Source: Streptomyces mayonensis
Lineage (GTDB): Bacteria > Actinomycetota > Actinomycetes > Streptomycetales > Streptomycetaceae
Assembly (NCBI RefSeq): GCF_018982965.1
Contig: NZ_JACBYP010000080.1
Span: forward strand, 1 to 38,581
Direction of reading: 5' to 3'
Length of the DNA: 38,581 nucleotides
Part shown: piece by piece, positions 15,644-24,238 of the stretch
Layout of the letters: each line of letters begins with the position of its first letter
Position numbering within the stretch: the stretch's first letter is position 1
The notes under the pieces: generated by a model
Databases searched by the model: none
What the model saw: only the letters and a program-made list of their open reading frames with translations
What the model was told of the DNA's origin: nothing
Made by a program: the position numbers and the translations under genes

Positions 15644-17047
15644 GTGCTTGAGCCCGCGTACCAGGCGGACGTCGTCGTCGTGGGGGCCGGGGCAGCCGGA
15701 CTCGCCGCGGCCAGGCGACTGACCGGCGCAGGAGTGACGACCACGGTCCTGGAGGCCGCCCATGCGGTGGGCGGCCGGATGGCCACCGAGAAGGTCGACG
15801 GCTTCCGGCTCGACAGAATCGGGCAGCTGCTGTCCACGGCGTATCCCGAACTGCGCCGCACCCCCGGGCTCGACGGCCTCGCGCTGCTGCCGTTCGCCCC
15901 CGGGGTCCTGCTGCACAGCGAGGGCCGCCACCATCGCGCGGGCGCCCAGGCGGGCGCACGGAGCGCGAGGAGCGCACTTCATGCAGTACGCGCCCTCGCG
16001 AGCGCCCCTCGGGCGATACCCGCGCCCCGGCGCGCGATCACCGCGCTCGGTGCGCCCGCAAGGCCCGCCACCCCGCACCGCCCCCGCGCCGGTGCCCCGC
16101 TCGGCACCGCCGTGGACCAGGCCCGGCTCGGTGCCGCGCTGTCGCGGCACGCCAGCACGCCGGTCGAACGGCTGCTGGCCCGCCCGGAGTTGCCCGCGGC
16201 CCAGGCCCTGGCCGCCCGCGGGCTGCCGACCCGCACGATCGACGGCTTCCTGCGTCCGCTGCTCGCCGCGCTGCTGTGCGATCCGGACCTCACCACCTCC
16301 AGCCGGTGCGCGGACCTCGCCCTGCGGGCGTTCGCCGGCGGGCGGCTCGCGCTGCCCGCGGGCGGCGCCGAGTCTCTGGCCGAGCACCTGGCGCGCGGTC
16401 TGCCGCCGGGCACCGTGCGCACCGGTGTGCGGGTCACCTCGGTCGCGACCAACGCCGTGACCACCGCGGAGCACGGCGTCATCCGCTGCCGGGCCGTCCT
16501 GGTGGCCACCGACGCCCGTGCGGCCGCCGAGCTGCTGCCGGGGCTGCGGGTGCCGGACTTCCACCCGGTGACGGTGGTCCACCACACGACCGACGAGCCG
16601 CCGGCGACGGGCGCGTCCCTGCTGCTGGACGCGGACCGGGGCGGCCCGGTCGCCCACACGGCGGTGGTCAGTCACGTGGACCCGTCCAGGGCGCCCGCCG
16701 GCCGCGCCCTGGTCTCGTCGACGGTCCTCGGCCCCCGCCCGTCCGACGTCGACACCGCCGTACGCATGCACCTCTCCCGCCTCTACGGCGTCCCGACCAC
16801 CCGCTGGGAGACCCTGGCGGTGCACCACACACCGGAAGCGGTCCCGGCCATGCGGCCCCCGCACGACCTCCGCAGGCCGGTACGGCTGCTGGCCGGCCTG
16901 TACGTGTGCGGCGACCACCGGGACACCAGCACCCCCCAGGGCGCCCTCCACTCGGGCCTGCGCGCCGCGGCAGCGGTCCTCACGGACCTGGGCGCGGGCC
17001 GGCCGATGCACTCGGCGGAGACGGTGGGCGCGGAACGGGCTGCGTGA
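15644..17047 (+). CDS. FAD-dependent amine oxidase/phytoene-desaturase-like oxidoreductase
   Basis: A 467-residue flavoprotein. The N terminus has the dinucleotide motif VVVVGAGAAGLAAARRL and the GG motif EAAHAVGGRMATEKVDGF of the amine oxidase/phytoene dehydrogenase superfamily. The C terminus has the FAD-closing motif LYVCGDHRDTSTPQGALHSG. The middle is unusually rich in Ala, Arg and Pro (residues 90-165). The substrate is unknown. The GTG at 15644 is supported by GAGGAGGGG 3-8 nt upstream. The 256-bp upstream gap carries three TGCGAC repeats near 15499-15540 and no gene. Confidence 0.85.
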   Translation: MLEPAYQADVVVVGAGAAGLAAARRLTGAGVTTTVLEAAHAVGGRMATEKVDGFRLDRIGQLLSTAYPELRRTPGLDGLALLPFAPGVLLHSEGRHHRAGAQAGARSARSALHAVRALASAPRAIPAPRRAITALGAPARPATPHRPRAGAPLGTAVDQARLGAALSRHASTPVERLLARPELPAAQALAARGLPTRTIDGFLRPLLAALLCDPDLTTSSRCADLALRAFAGGRLALPAGGAESLAEHLARGLPPGTVRTGVRVTSVATNAVTTAEHGVIRCRAVLVATDARAAAELLPGLRVPDFHPVTVVHHTTDEPPATGASLLLDADRGGPVAHTAVVSHVDPSRAPAGRALVSSTVLGPRPSDVDTAVRMHLSRLYGVPTTRWETLAVHHTPEAVPAMRPPHDLRRPVRLLAGLYVCGDHRDTSTPQGALHSGLRAAAAVLTDLGAGRPMHSAETVGAERAA

Positions 17048-17052
17048 CACGC

Positions 17053-17091
17053 GCGGAGGGCGCCGCCCCGGCCGGACGCGGCGCCCTCCGC
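17053..17091. terminator. Bidirectional terminator, left edge of the toxin module
   Basis: GCGGAGGGCGCCGC (17053-17066) pairs perfectly over 14 bp with 17078-17091. It lies between two convergent genes, the oxidoreductase and the immunity gene. Confidence 0.88.
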
Positions 17092-17106
17092 ACCCGCTCG
17101 TCCCCC

Positions 17107-17493
17107 TCAGCTCTCCCAGGGAGACAGCGAGCGGTGTCGCACGTACATGTCCGAGAGCGCCCGCCGGTCGTTCCGCACCCGGAGGAATTCGAGGACGAGC
17201 GAGAAGAGTTCCGCCACGGCCCGCCGGTTCTGCTCGGCCGTCAGGCCGCTCAGCGTGCGCGGGCCCTCGATGTCGAGGCCGGGCACCGCGTCCTTCAGGA
17301 CGCGCGTCACCCAGCCGAGACCCGAGTACTCGCCCCGCCGAACGGCCAGCCACTCGTCGAATCCGCGCAGCAGGCCGCCGGAAAGCGCCTGGTCCATTCC
17401 CAGGAGATACGTCGCGGTCGGGTAATACGTGCCGTCGAGACCGTACATGGACGGCCTTGCGCGCAGATTCTCGATGAGTTCGGCGTCGTTCAC
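17107..17493 (-). CDS. Probable immunity protein of the adjacent toxin
   Basis: A 128-residue soluble protein without signal peptide or membrane segment. I do not recognise a named Pfam family; visible blocks are LRARPSMYGLDGTYYP, GGLLRGFDEWLAVRRG and RRAVAELFSLVLEFLRVR. The GTG at 17493 has AGGGGA just upstream and starts 7 bp after the stop of the toxin gene, on the same strand. Small cytosolic genes placed directly 3' of a polymorphic toxin normally encode the cognate immunity protein, which would block the papain-like domain. The toxin C terminus and this gene are less GC-rich than the flanking rods. Function is inferred from context. Confidence 0.72.
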   Translation of the reverse strand: MNDAELIENLRARPSMYGLDGTYYPTATYLLGMDQALSGGLLRGFDEWLAVRRGEYSGLGWVTRVLKDAVPGLDIEGPRTLSGLTAEQNRRAVAELFSLVLEFLRVRNDRRALSDMYVRHRSLSPWES

Positions 17494-17500
17494 TGTTCCC

Positions 17501-17840
17501 CTAGAACCCGAAATCGATTTCGCCGGGCCAGTCCCACTCCGCCTTGTAGTCGTTGATGAGCTGCCCCTCACGTCCGGTGAAGCCGTCGTACACGCGGCCG
17601 TTGAACACGACGACCACATGCGTGCCCCAGAAAGTATCCTGCTTCCGGTAGCCGCCGAGCTGCGGCAAGCCGCCCTTCGGTCTGATCGTGACGATCTCGC
17701 CCCCGCCGAGGCTGTCCCGGATCCGTTGGGCGCAGGCCGCGCAGTCGCTGGAATTCGGAATCTTCGACGTGGGGCGCGGCAGTCCGGCGACACTGTGCGT
17801 CCCGCACGACGAGTCCGCGGCCGCGGCGCGCGCGGCAGGG
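17501..17840 (-). other. Toxin domain segment with lower GC
   Basis: This segment encodes the papain-like effector domain. The first 60 bases (17501-17560) contain about 57% G+C by hand count, well below the rest of the gene. That fits exchange of C-terminal effector cassettes, as known for polymorphic toxins. The boundaries are approximate. Confidence 0.5.
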
Positions 17841-20800
17841 GCCCGCAGCGTGGACTTTCCGGCGACCGCGCAGCCGCGTCTGAGGAGTCTGAGTTTGTCG
17901 TACGCCGCGTCCAGGGCCTTGAGTTTCGCGCCGATGAGGGCGTCGACGGCGAGGGGTGCGCAGTTCTCGAGGTCCTTCTCGGCCAGGCAGGATGTGTAGT
18001 TGCTCAGGCCGGTGAGCGCCTTGGTGGTGTCCCAGAGCTTCTTGCCGGCGGCTCCGATGGCGGGTCCCGCGGCTTCTATCGCGCAGTAGATCTCGTTGTG
18101 CTGGCACCAGCGGGCGTGTTTGGCGGGGTCGCAGGGGATGTAGGCGTTCTGGCAGCGGTACTGCTCCCTTGCCCTGGCGCCGTCGTCGTTGACCGCCTTC
18201 TCCTTGGCGGCGACAGCGGCCTTGCGGCGGGCCTCTGCTTCTTCCTTCGCCTTGGTGACCGCGGCCGTGAAGGCCGCCGCGGCGTCGGCGAGGGCCGCGT
18301 CGGCGGACTTGCCGGCCGCGAGCGCGGACTGCCGGGCCCGGTCGGCCGCGTAGGAGGCGTTCGTCGCTTCGGTCTGGGCCCATTCGGCGGACAGGGTGGC
18401 GTCGGTGGCGGACCGGGCGGCGTCGGCCGCGGCGACGTCGGCGCTCTGGGCGGCGTCGCGTGCGGTCTTGGCGGACGCGGCGGCCTTGGCGGCGGATGCC
18501 TCCGCCTCCCGTGCGTACTGTGCCGCCTGGTCGGCGTGGTCCTGAGCCCGCTGCGCCGCGTCCTTGGCCTTGTCGGCCCAGCCGGCCGCCTCGGAGGCCG
18601 CGTCCCGCGCGAGGGCGGCGACGCGCTGAGCCTCGGCCGCGTCCTTCTGCGCGGTGGCCGCGACTCCCGCCGCGTCACTGATCATCTTCTGGACGATCGC
18701 GACGTGGGTGGCGGTGAGCTGGTCCTTGTTCCGCGCGGTGTACTGGCCCGAGACGATGAAGGCGTGCAGCATCTGTGGGGAGCCCGCGAGCGCGACGCGC
18801 GCCGCCGCCTTCACCTCCGGTCCGCCGGAGTCGACCAGCTGGGCCGCCCGCACCCGCTCGTCCTCGGTCCGCGCGGCGAACTGCGTCTCGGTGAGGAACT
18901 CGCTGAATTTCCTGGGGTCGTTGCTGTGCAGGGCCGCCAGGCCCGCCTCCTCGACGTTGGGTCCGGCGGTTTCGAGTACCTGGGCGATGCCGGTGCGCAT
19001 GTACTGACTGCTGATCTGGTACTGGCCGTTGTTCACGAACTCGGTCACGGTGGCCGCGTCGCCGTCGAGAGCGGCTTCGGCGGCCTCGCGGACGTCCTGG
19101 GCCGGGCTCTCCTCGGCGAGCCGCTCGACGTAGGAGCGGTCGTCCTGCTGCTGGGCCGTCCGCCAGCCGTTGCGGAGCCAGTCGACGACGACGTCGTCGG
19201 GCCCGGCGAGGGCCGCCTCCGCCGCGGCACGCCCCCAGGGTGTGCCGTTCTTCATCGTGAGCACGGCGAGCGCGCGCCCCTCGTCCGCCACCGACGCCAG
19301 GTCCGCACCGGGCCCGTCCGCGGCGGTGACCAGGCGGTCCCGCTCGGTCTCGCGGTCCTGGTCGCCCTGTTCGAGCGCGGCTTCGTCGGCTGTCAGACGC
19401 TCGGCCTCCGCCTTGTCGTCCTTGGCCCGTTCGACACCGGCGTTCATGCGGCCCAGGAGCTCCTCGGCCTCGACCTCGCGGGCGAGTACGAAGACCTGCT
19501 GCGCCTCGGTGACCGCGGCACTGGCGGCGTCCGCGGCCTCCGTGGCCGCGCCCGCGTGTTCGGTCGACCTGGCGGCCGCCGTCTCCGCGTCGCCCGCGTG
19601 CTCGGCCGCCTCGTCGGCCGCGTCGGCCGCCTTCCTCGCGTGCCCGGCCGCCGATCGGGCGGAGTCCCGCGCCTGCTGTGCCGCCGTGGCGGCCTTGCGG
19701 GCCAGCGCCTCGGCGGCGGATGCGGCACGGTTCGCCTCGGCGGCGTGCCTCTTGGCCGCCGCGGCCGCGGCACGGGCCTCACGGGCGGCCGCGCTCGAGG
19801 CGTTGGCGTAGCCACTGGCCTCGACCGCGGCGTCGGCGGCGGCGTTCGCGTTCGCACCCGCGCCCAGCGCGGCCTTGACCGCGTCGCCGGCCGCCGTGGC
19901 CGCCGTGGACGCCTGGTCGGCGGCGTCCGCCGCCTTGTCCGCTCCCTCGGCCGCGGCACGCGCGGTCTTCGCCGCCTTCCGGGCGGCGTCCGCCTTGCCC
20001 GCGTCGGTGGCCGCGTCGGCCGCGGCACTGCGGGCGCGCGAGGCCGCCTGCGACGCTCCGGCGGCCGCCGACGCCGCCTGGGAGGCGGCGTTGGCCGCGA
20101 TCCGCGCCGAACTGTTGGCCGCCCGTGCCGAGTCGATGGCCTGCTGCGCCGCCTTGGCGGCCTGGGACGCCGCCTTGGCGGCACGGGAGGCGGCCCGTCC
20201 CGCCGCGTCCGTGTCCTTCTTCGCGGCCTCCGCCTCGCTCGCGGCCCGCAGCGCGGCCTCCTTGGCCAGCTTCGAAGCCTGGATGGCCTTGTCGGACTCC
20301 GACTTGGCCGCCTTCGTCTCCGCGGCGGCCTGCCGTCCCGCCTCCTTCGCCTGCTCGGCGAGCTGCTCGACGGTCGCGTGTTCCTGGTCCTTGGCCCGCG
20401 CCACGAACTGGCCGACCTGGAGGAACTCGGTGATCTCCTCCGCCGTGCCGTTCAGCGCGAGCCGGCCGGCCGCCCGCACGTTGGGGCCGCCCACACTCAT
20501 GATCTGAACGAGCTGGACCCGCTCGTCCTGCCGGTGTCCGGTGTACTGACCCTCGGTGAGGAACCTGCTCACGTCCTCGGCGGTACCGGCCAGCGCGGCA
20601 CGTCCCGCCTCCTGCACCTGCGGGCCACCCGCGTCGATCACCTGCGCGGCCCACACCCGCTCGTCCTGCTGCAGCGGCGCCTCCCAGCCCCAGGCGACGA
20701 AGGCCTGAATGTCCTCCGCGGTTCCGGAGAGCGCCGTTCTCGCGGCCGCGAGCGTCTCGGTCCCGCCCAGGGAGGCGAGCTGGGCGGCATTTACCCGGGC

Positions 20801-21109
20801 GTCCTGAACCGCCAGTTCGTCGGCGACCGCCAGGAACGCCTGTACGTCGGCGTCCGTACCCGTCAGTGCGGCCTCCGCCGCGGCCTTGACGCCCGGCCCG
20901 CCGGCCTTCCAGTGGTCGACGATCCGGCCGCGGTCCGTGGGCGTCACCTCCGCGAGCGCCGCGACGGCACCCGTGCGCGCGGCCGCGGACGCGGGAGGGG
21001 CGCCGGTCCCCAGCAGCCCCCCGACCAACGCGAACGGCAGCAACGTCACCACCAGAACGCGCAGCAGTCGTGAGTGTCTCCGACGGCCCCTCAGAACGCC
21101 CCGCCCCAT
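17501..21109 (-). CDS. Secreted polymorphic toxin: ALF repeats, coiled coils, papain-like C-terminal domain
   Basis: A 1202-residue exported protein. An Arg-rich signal peptide (residues 1-44, cleavage near ASA-AA) is followed by about four ALF-type repeats (50-250), recognisable by AALAGTAEDVSRFL and GQYTGHRQDERV. Then come an Ala-rich heptad rod (about 255-580), a second ALF block (about 610-840), a second Ala-rich rod (about 840-970) and a Cys-containing linker. The last 110 residues form a papain-like toxin domain: Cys1123 or Cys1126 (SDCAACAQRI), His1164 (WGTHVVVVF) and Asp1175 (VYDGF). The Cys-His-Asp spacing is close to that of the Pasteurella toxin C3 deamidase-like domain (Cys1165, His1205, Asp1220). 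The ATG at 21109 has GGGAAGG 9 nt upstream; longer starts lack one. The target is unknown. Confidence 0.85.
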   Translation of the reverse strand: MGRGVLRGRRRHSRLLRVLVVTLLPFALVGGLLGTGAPPASAAARTGAVAALAEVTPTDRGRIVDHWKAGGPGVKAAAEAALTGTDADVQAFLAVADELAVQDARVNAAQLASLGGTETLAAARTALSGTAEDIQAFVAWGWEAPLQQDERVWAAQVIDAGGPQVQEAGRAALAGTAEDVSRFLTEGQYTGHRQDERVQLVQIMSVGGPNVRAAGRLALNGTAEEITEFLQVGQFVARAKDQEHATVEQLAEQAKEAGRQAAAETKAAKSESDKAIQASKLAKEAALRAASEAEAAKKDTDAAGRAASRAAKAASQAAKAAQQAIDSARAANSSARIAANAASQAASAAAGASQAASRARSAAADAATDAGKADAARKAAKTARAAAEGADKAADAADQASTAATAAGDAVKAALGAGANANAAADAAVEASGYANASSAAAREARAAAAAAKRHAAEANRAASAAEALARKAATAAQQARDSARSAAGHARKAADAADEAAEHAGDAETAAARSTEHAGAATEAADAASAAVTEAQQVFVLAREVEAEELLGRMNAGVERAKDDKAEAERLTADEAALEQGDQDRETERDRLVTAADGPGADLASVADEGRALAVLTMKNGTPWGRAAAEAALAGPDDVVVDWLRNGWRTAQQQDDRSYVERLAEESPAQDVREAAEAALDGDAATVTEFVNNGQYQISSQYMRTGIAQVLETAGPNVEEAGLAALHSNDPRKFSEFLTETQFAARTEDERVRAAQLVDSGGPEVKAAARVALAGSPQMLHAFIVSGQYTARNKDQLTATHVAIVQKMISDAAGVAATAQKDAAEAQRVAALARDAASEAAGWADKAKDAAQRAQDHADQAAQYAREAEASAAKAAASAKTARDAAQSADVAAADAARSATDATLSAEWAQTEATNASYAADRARQSALAAGKSADAALADAAAAFTAAVTKAKEEAEARRKAAVAAKEKAVNDDGARAREQYRCQNAYIPCDPAKHARWCQHNEIYCAIEAAGPAIGAAGKKLWDTTKALTGLSNYTSCLAEKDLENCAPLAVDALIGAKLKALDAAYDKLRLLRRGCAVAGKSTLRAPAARAAAADSSCGTHSVAGLPRPTSKIPNSSDCAACAQRIRDSLGGGEIVTIRPKGGLPQLGGYRKQDTFWGTHVVVVFNGRVYDGFTGREGQLINDYKAEWDWPGEIDFGF

Positions 21110-21476
21110 GTACACAGACCTTCCCGATCGGTCACACACCAGACACCTGATCCCCGCACAGAGGGTCAACTCTTCACCAGAGATCCACAATCCACAAGAG
21201 CATCGGAGCCGTTCCCTGACGGCTGGTCAGATTCGGTGCATAGCGGAGTTGTTGAACATTTTCACTTCCAATGGAACCAGTCCCTCATTTCATGACTCAC
21301 CGGACCTCGCGGCAGGGGAAGAGAATGGGTGCGCCTCGAATAGTTGTTTGATACTGTCCGGCTCGAATGCCGGGGGGCATAAATGTCGGCGTGCTCTTCG
21401 ACCAGACGGTCACGTACGCCTTCAACAGGCCTCCCCCCGCCCGAAAAAACAACCGTGCGGCCCTGGAGGAAACGCA
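21110..21476. other. A/T-rich divergent promoter region of the secreted module
   Basis: This 367-bp gap separates the divergent toxin and secreted-protein genes and is clearly richer in A/T than the rest of the window. On the minus strand a possible promoter is TTGACC (21169-21164), a 17-bp spacer, then GTGTCT (21146-21141), with a weak -10. On the plus strand the region around 21340-21385 is A/T-rich (GATACT, CATAAAT) and may hold the promoter for the secreted pair. No gene is supported. Confidence 0.5.
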
Positions 21477-21986
21477 ATGACCCCTCGTCGTCGAAGATTT
21501 CTGGCGCCCGTTCTCGTAGCCGTTGCAGCAGTCGCCGGAATTTCATCCATGGCCTCGGCAGAAAGCGGCACAGCACCGCTCGCAGCCGATGAGGAAATGC
21601 CGTCCGCGGTGGAGGACTTCAATTACCCCGGTGCCGACCGGATCCTGGCGGAAGAGGGTATCGAGCTGAAGCGCGGGGACGGTCGCATCCTGTTGGCCGA
21701 ATGCGGTCAGACCGCTGATCAGATCACGGTCTACACCGTCGCGGACTCGTCGTCCGGCCGAAAGGGAACGTACTGCTTCCGGACCACGGCGAAGTCCGGC
21801 CACCTCACCCTCGAGCTGCCTCGCGTCTTCGCCCTCGAGACCAGCGCGAACCCCATCAGCGCGGACCTGACCGCCGAGGGACAGAAGCACACCGTCAACA
21901 TGACCGCGGACGAATTCAGGAGTGTGGGCGAGGGAACCGTCGGCGGTGCCCAGTCGGTGCTCGTCGAAATCCGCGTCACGGGCTGA
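21477..21986 (+). CDS. Small secreted protein, unknown function
   Basis: A 169-residue exported protein. The signal peptide spans residues 1-28 (three or more Arg, then APVLVAVAAVAGIS, cleavage near ASA-ES). The mature part begins acidic and carries SAVEDFNYPGADRILAEEGI and LKRGDGRILLAEC. Two Cys (in LLAECGQ and GTYCFRT) could form a disulfide. The rest looks like a beta-rich domain. I recall similar proteins in other Streptomyces but no named family. GGAGGA lies 6 nt before the ATG. The stop TGA overlaps a downstream ATG (TGATG at 21984-21988), so it is probably co-transcribed with the next gene. Confidence 0.82.
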   Translation: MTPRRRRFLAPVLVAVAAVAGISSMASAESGTAPLAADEEMPSAVEDFNYPGADRILAEEGIELKRGDGRILLAECGQTADQITVYTVADSSSGRKGTYCFRTTAKSGHLTLELPRVFALETSANPISADLTAEGQKHTVNMTADEFRSVGEGTVGGAQSVLVEIRVTG

Positions 21987-22036
21987 TGCCTCTCGCCATC
22001 GTGTCCGAAACCGCGACGGATAGGAACAAGTACCGC

Positions 22037-24166
22037 ATGTCCATGTCCTCATCACGCTCCCGCGCCACCGTGTCCGCGGCCCTCATGACCGCCGCCGTGG
22101 CCGCCGGCTGCCTCACCGCCGGCCCCGCCCAGGCCGCCACCGGACCGGCCGGCTCGGCCAACGCCTACAACTTCACCGCCCGCCTGAAGGTGGGTGACGA
22201 CCAGCGCGCCTGCTCCGGCGTGCTCGTCGACTCCCAGTGGGTGGCCACCGCCGCCAGTTGCTTCGCCGACGACCTGGGCGGCGGGCCCGTCGAGGCGGGC
22301 AAGCCCCGGTGGAAGACGACGGCGTGGTTCCCCACCGACCCGAACCCGGACGTCCCCGGTGCCAGCCGCCCCGTCGAGGTCGTCGAACTGGTGCCCCGCA
22401 CCGACCGTGACATGGTCCTGGCCCGCCTCGAGGCGCCCATCGGTGCCCCCACCGTGCCGTTCGCCACCACCGCGCCCGCCGTGGGCGAGGAGCTGACGGC
22501 CGTGGGCTTCGGCCGGACCAAGGACGAGTGGGTTCCCGACGCCCGGCACACGGCGTCCTTCACGGTCCGCTCCGTCTCCGGCACCACGGTCGCCCTCGAC
22601 GGCAAGACCGAGGACGACGCCATCTGCGCGGGCGACGCCGGCGGACCGCTCCTGCGGCAGAAGGACGGCGGGTTCGAGCTGGTGGCGCTCGCCAGCCAGT
22701 CCTGGCAGGGCGGCTGCTGGGGCACCGACCCGGCCGAGACCCGCAACGACGCGGTCTCGCCCCGCCTCGACAACGTCGCCGGCGGCGACACCCTCACGCC
22801 CGGCACCGTCCTGCACGCCGAGGACAGCCTCACCTCCAACGCCGCGCGCCTCACCCTGCGCGCCGACGGCGACCTCGTCGTCGTCTCCAACGCCGGCCGG
22901 ACCCTGTGGTCCACCGGAACCGCGGGCCACCCCGGTGCCACCGCCCGGTTCGACACCAACGGCAACCTCGCCGTCCTCGACTCCGACGGCAGCACCGTCC
23001 TGTGGGAGTCGAAGACCACCGCGCCCGGCGGCAGCGCCGTCCTCCAGGACCGCGGCAACTTCGTCGTCCGCGACGCCCAGGGCGCGTCCCGGTGGGCCGC
23101 CGGCACCGAGGTCCGCCACGACTACGACGGCGACGGCCGCAGCGACCTGGCCGAGTGGTACGACTACGGCGACGGCCACGACGAGATCCACACCTTCTCC
23201 GCGAAGGCCGACGGCGGCTTCGACGCCCCCGCGCACGCGTGGAGCGTTCCGTCCGGCAACTACTGGGCCGAGAACATGAAGCGCTTCACCGGCGACTTCA
23301 ACGGCGACGGCCGCGGCGACGTGGCCGCCTTCTACGGCTACTCCAACGGCGACGTCGGCCTGATCACCTGGCTCAGCCTGGGCGACGGCCTCTTCGCCGA
23401 GCCCCTGCACTCCTGGAAGACCACCTCGGGATGGACGTTCGACCGCATGACGGTCAACTCCGGCGACTTCGACGGCGACGGCCGCGACGACGTCTCCGTC
23501 TGGTACGACTACGCCGACGGCAGCGACAAGCTCCACACCTTCCTCGCCAAGGCCGACGGCGGCTTCGCCAGCCCCTTCTCCTCCTTCGCGCGCACCGAGG
23601 GCTGGACGGCGTCGAGCATGAAGTTCACCACCGGCGACTACAACGGCGACGGCCGCGACGACCTCGCCGCGCTCTACGGCTACGCCACCGGCGAGGTCCG
23701 GCTCATCACCTTCCCCGCCACGCCCGACGGCGGCTTCGACGACACCGCCGTCCACGGCTGGAGCTCCACCGGCTGGAACTTCGGTGCCGCGAGTCTGCAC
23801 TCCGGCGACTTCGACGGTGACGGCCGCGACGACATAGCCGCCTGGTACGACTACGGCGACGGCCACGACGCCGTGATCGGCTTCACCGCCGACGCCACGG
23901 GCAAGTTCGGCAACCGCACCGAGCTGTGGACCACCGCGGCCGGCAACTACTCCCGCGGCAACATGAAGATCGTCACCGGCGACTTCGACGGCGACGGCCG
24001 CGACGACCTGGCCACGCTCTACGGCTACTCGGACGGCCGGGTCAAGACCATCACCTGGACCGCCAAGGCCGACGGCACCCTCAACGCCCCGCTGCACAGC
24101 TGGGAGACCGCCAGCGGCTGGACGTTCTCCCGCATGCACACGATCGAGCGCTACAGCCCCGCCTGA
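22037..24166 (+). CDS. Secreted trypsin-fold pseudoprotease with B-lectin and FG-GAP repeats
   Basis: A 709-residue exported protein. After a signal peptide (1-33, ending GPAQA-A) comes an S1/trypsin-like domain (about 40-255). Its triad is broken: the His position is Ser74 (TAASC instead of TAAHC) and the Ser position is Ala201 (GDAGGPL instead of GDSGGPL); Asp125 remains. A bulb-type mannose-binding lectin domain follows (about 260-350, LTLRADGDLVVVSNAG). Six FG-GAP/VCBS repeats with Ca-binding motifs such as DFDGDGRDD run to the end. It is likely a binding or decoy protein, not a protease. The ATG at 22037 has AGGAAC 9 nt upstream and a normal signal peptide; the overlapping ATG at 21986 would add 17 residues. 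Confidence 0.85.
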   Translation: MSMSSSRSRATVSAALMTAAVAAGCLTAGPAQAATGPAGSANAYNFTARLKVGDDQRACSGVLVDSQWVATAASCFADDLGGGPVEAGKPRWKTTAWFPTDPNPDVPGASRPVEVVELVPRTDRDMVLARLEAPIGAPTVPFATTAPAVGEELTAVGFGRTKDEWVPDARHTASFTVRSVSGTTVALDGKTEDDAICAGDAGGPLLRQKDGGFELVALASQSWQGGCWGTDPAETRNDAVSPRLDNVAGGDTLTPGTVLHAEDSLTSNAARLTLRADGDLVVVSNAGRTLWSTGTAGHPGATARFDTNGNLAVLDSDGSTVLWESKTTAPGGSAVLQDRGNFVVRDAQGASRWAAGTEVRHDYDGDGRSDLAEWYDYGDGHDEIHTFSAKADGGFDAPAHAWSVPSGNYWAENMKRFTGDFNGDGRGDVAAFYGYSNGDVGLITWLSLGDGLFAEPLHSWKTTSGWTFDRMTVNSGDFDGDGRDDVSVWYDYADGSDKLHTFLAKADGGFASPFSSFARTEGWTASSMKFTTGDYNGDGRDDLAALYGYATGEVRLITFPATPDGGFDDTAVHGWSSTGWNFGAASLHSGDFDGDGRDDIAAWYDYGDGHDAVIGFTADATGKFGNRTELWTTAAGNYSRGNMKIVTGDFDGDGRDDLATLYGYSDGRVKTITWTAKADGTLNAPLHSWETASGWTFSRMHTIERYSPA

Positions 24167-24188
24167 TCCCGGGCACACCGGCGCCGAC

Positions 24189-24225
24189 GGGCCCCGCCGC
24201 TCCGGCCTCCGGCGCGGCGGGGCCC
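24189..24225. terminator. Bidirectional terminator, right edge of the toxin module
   Basis: GGGCCCCGCCGC (24189-24200) pairs perfectly over 12 bp with 24214-24225. It lies between the convergent pseudoprotease and NsdA-like genes. Confidence 0.85.
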
Positions 24226-24238
24226 GCCGGCTCGCGCC

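Noticed and set aside
17107..17793. Immunity gene extended to 228 codons
   Set aside because: The extra N-terminal part overlaps the toxin coding region in another frame; the GTG at 17493 with its own ribosome binding site is the natural start.
17429..21073. 1214-codon open frame on the plus strand opposite the toxin gene
   Set aside because: It is the mirror of an Ala-rich repeat gene and is dominated by Gly, Arg and Leu. No ribosome binding site or domain is seen.
22037..22805. Active trypsin-like protease
   Set aside because: The fold is present but the catalytic His and Ser positions read Ser74 and Ala201 in the DNA.
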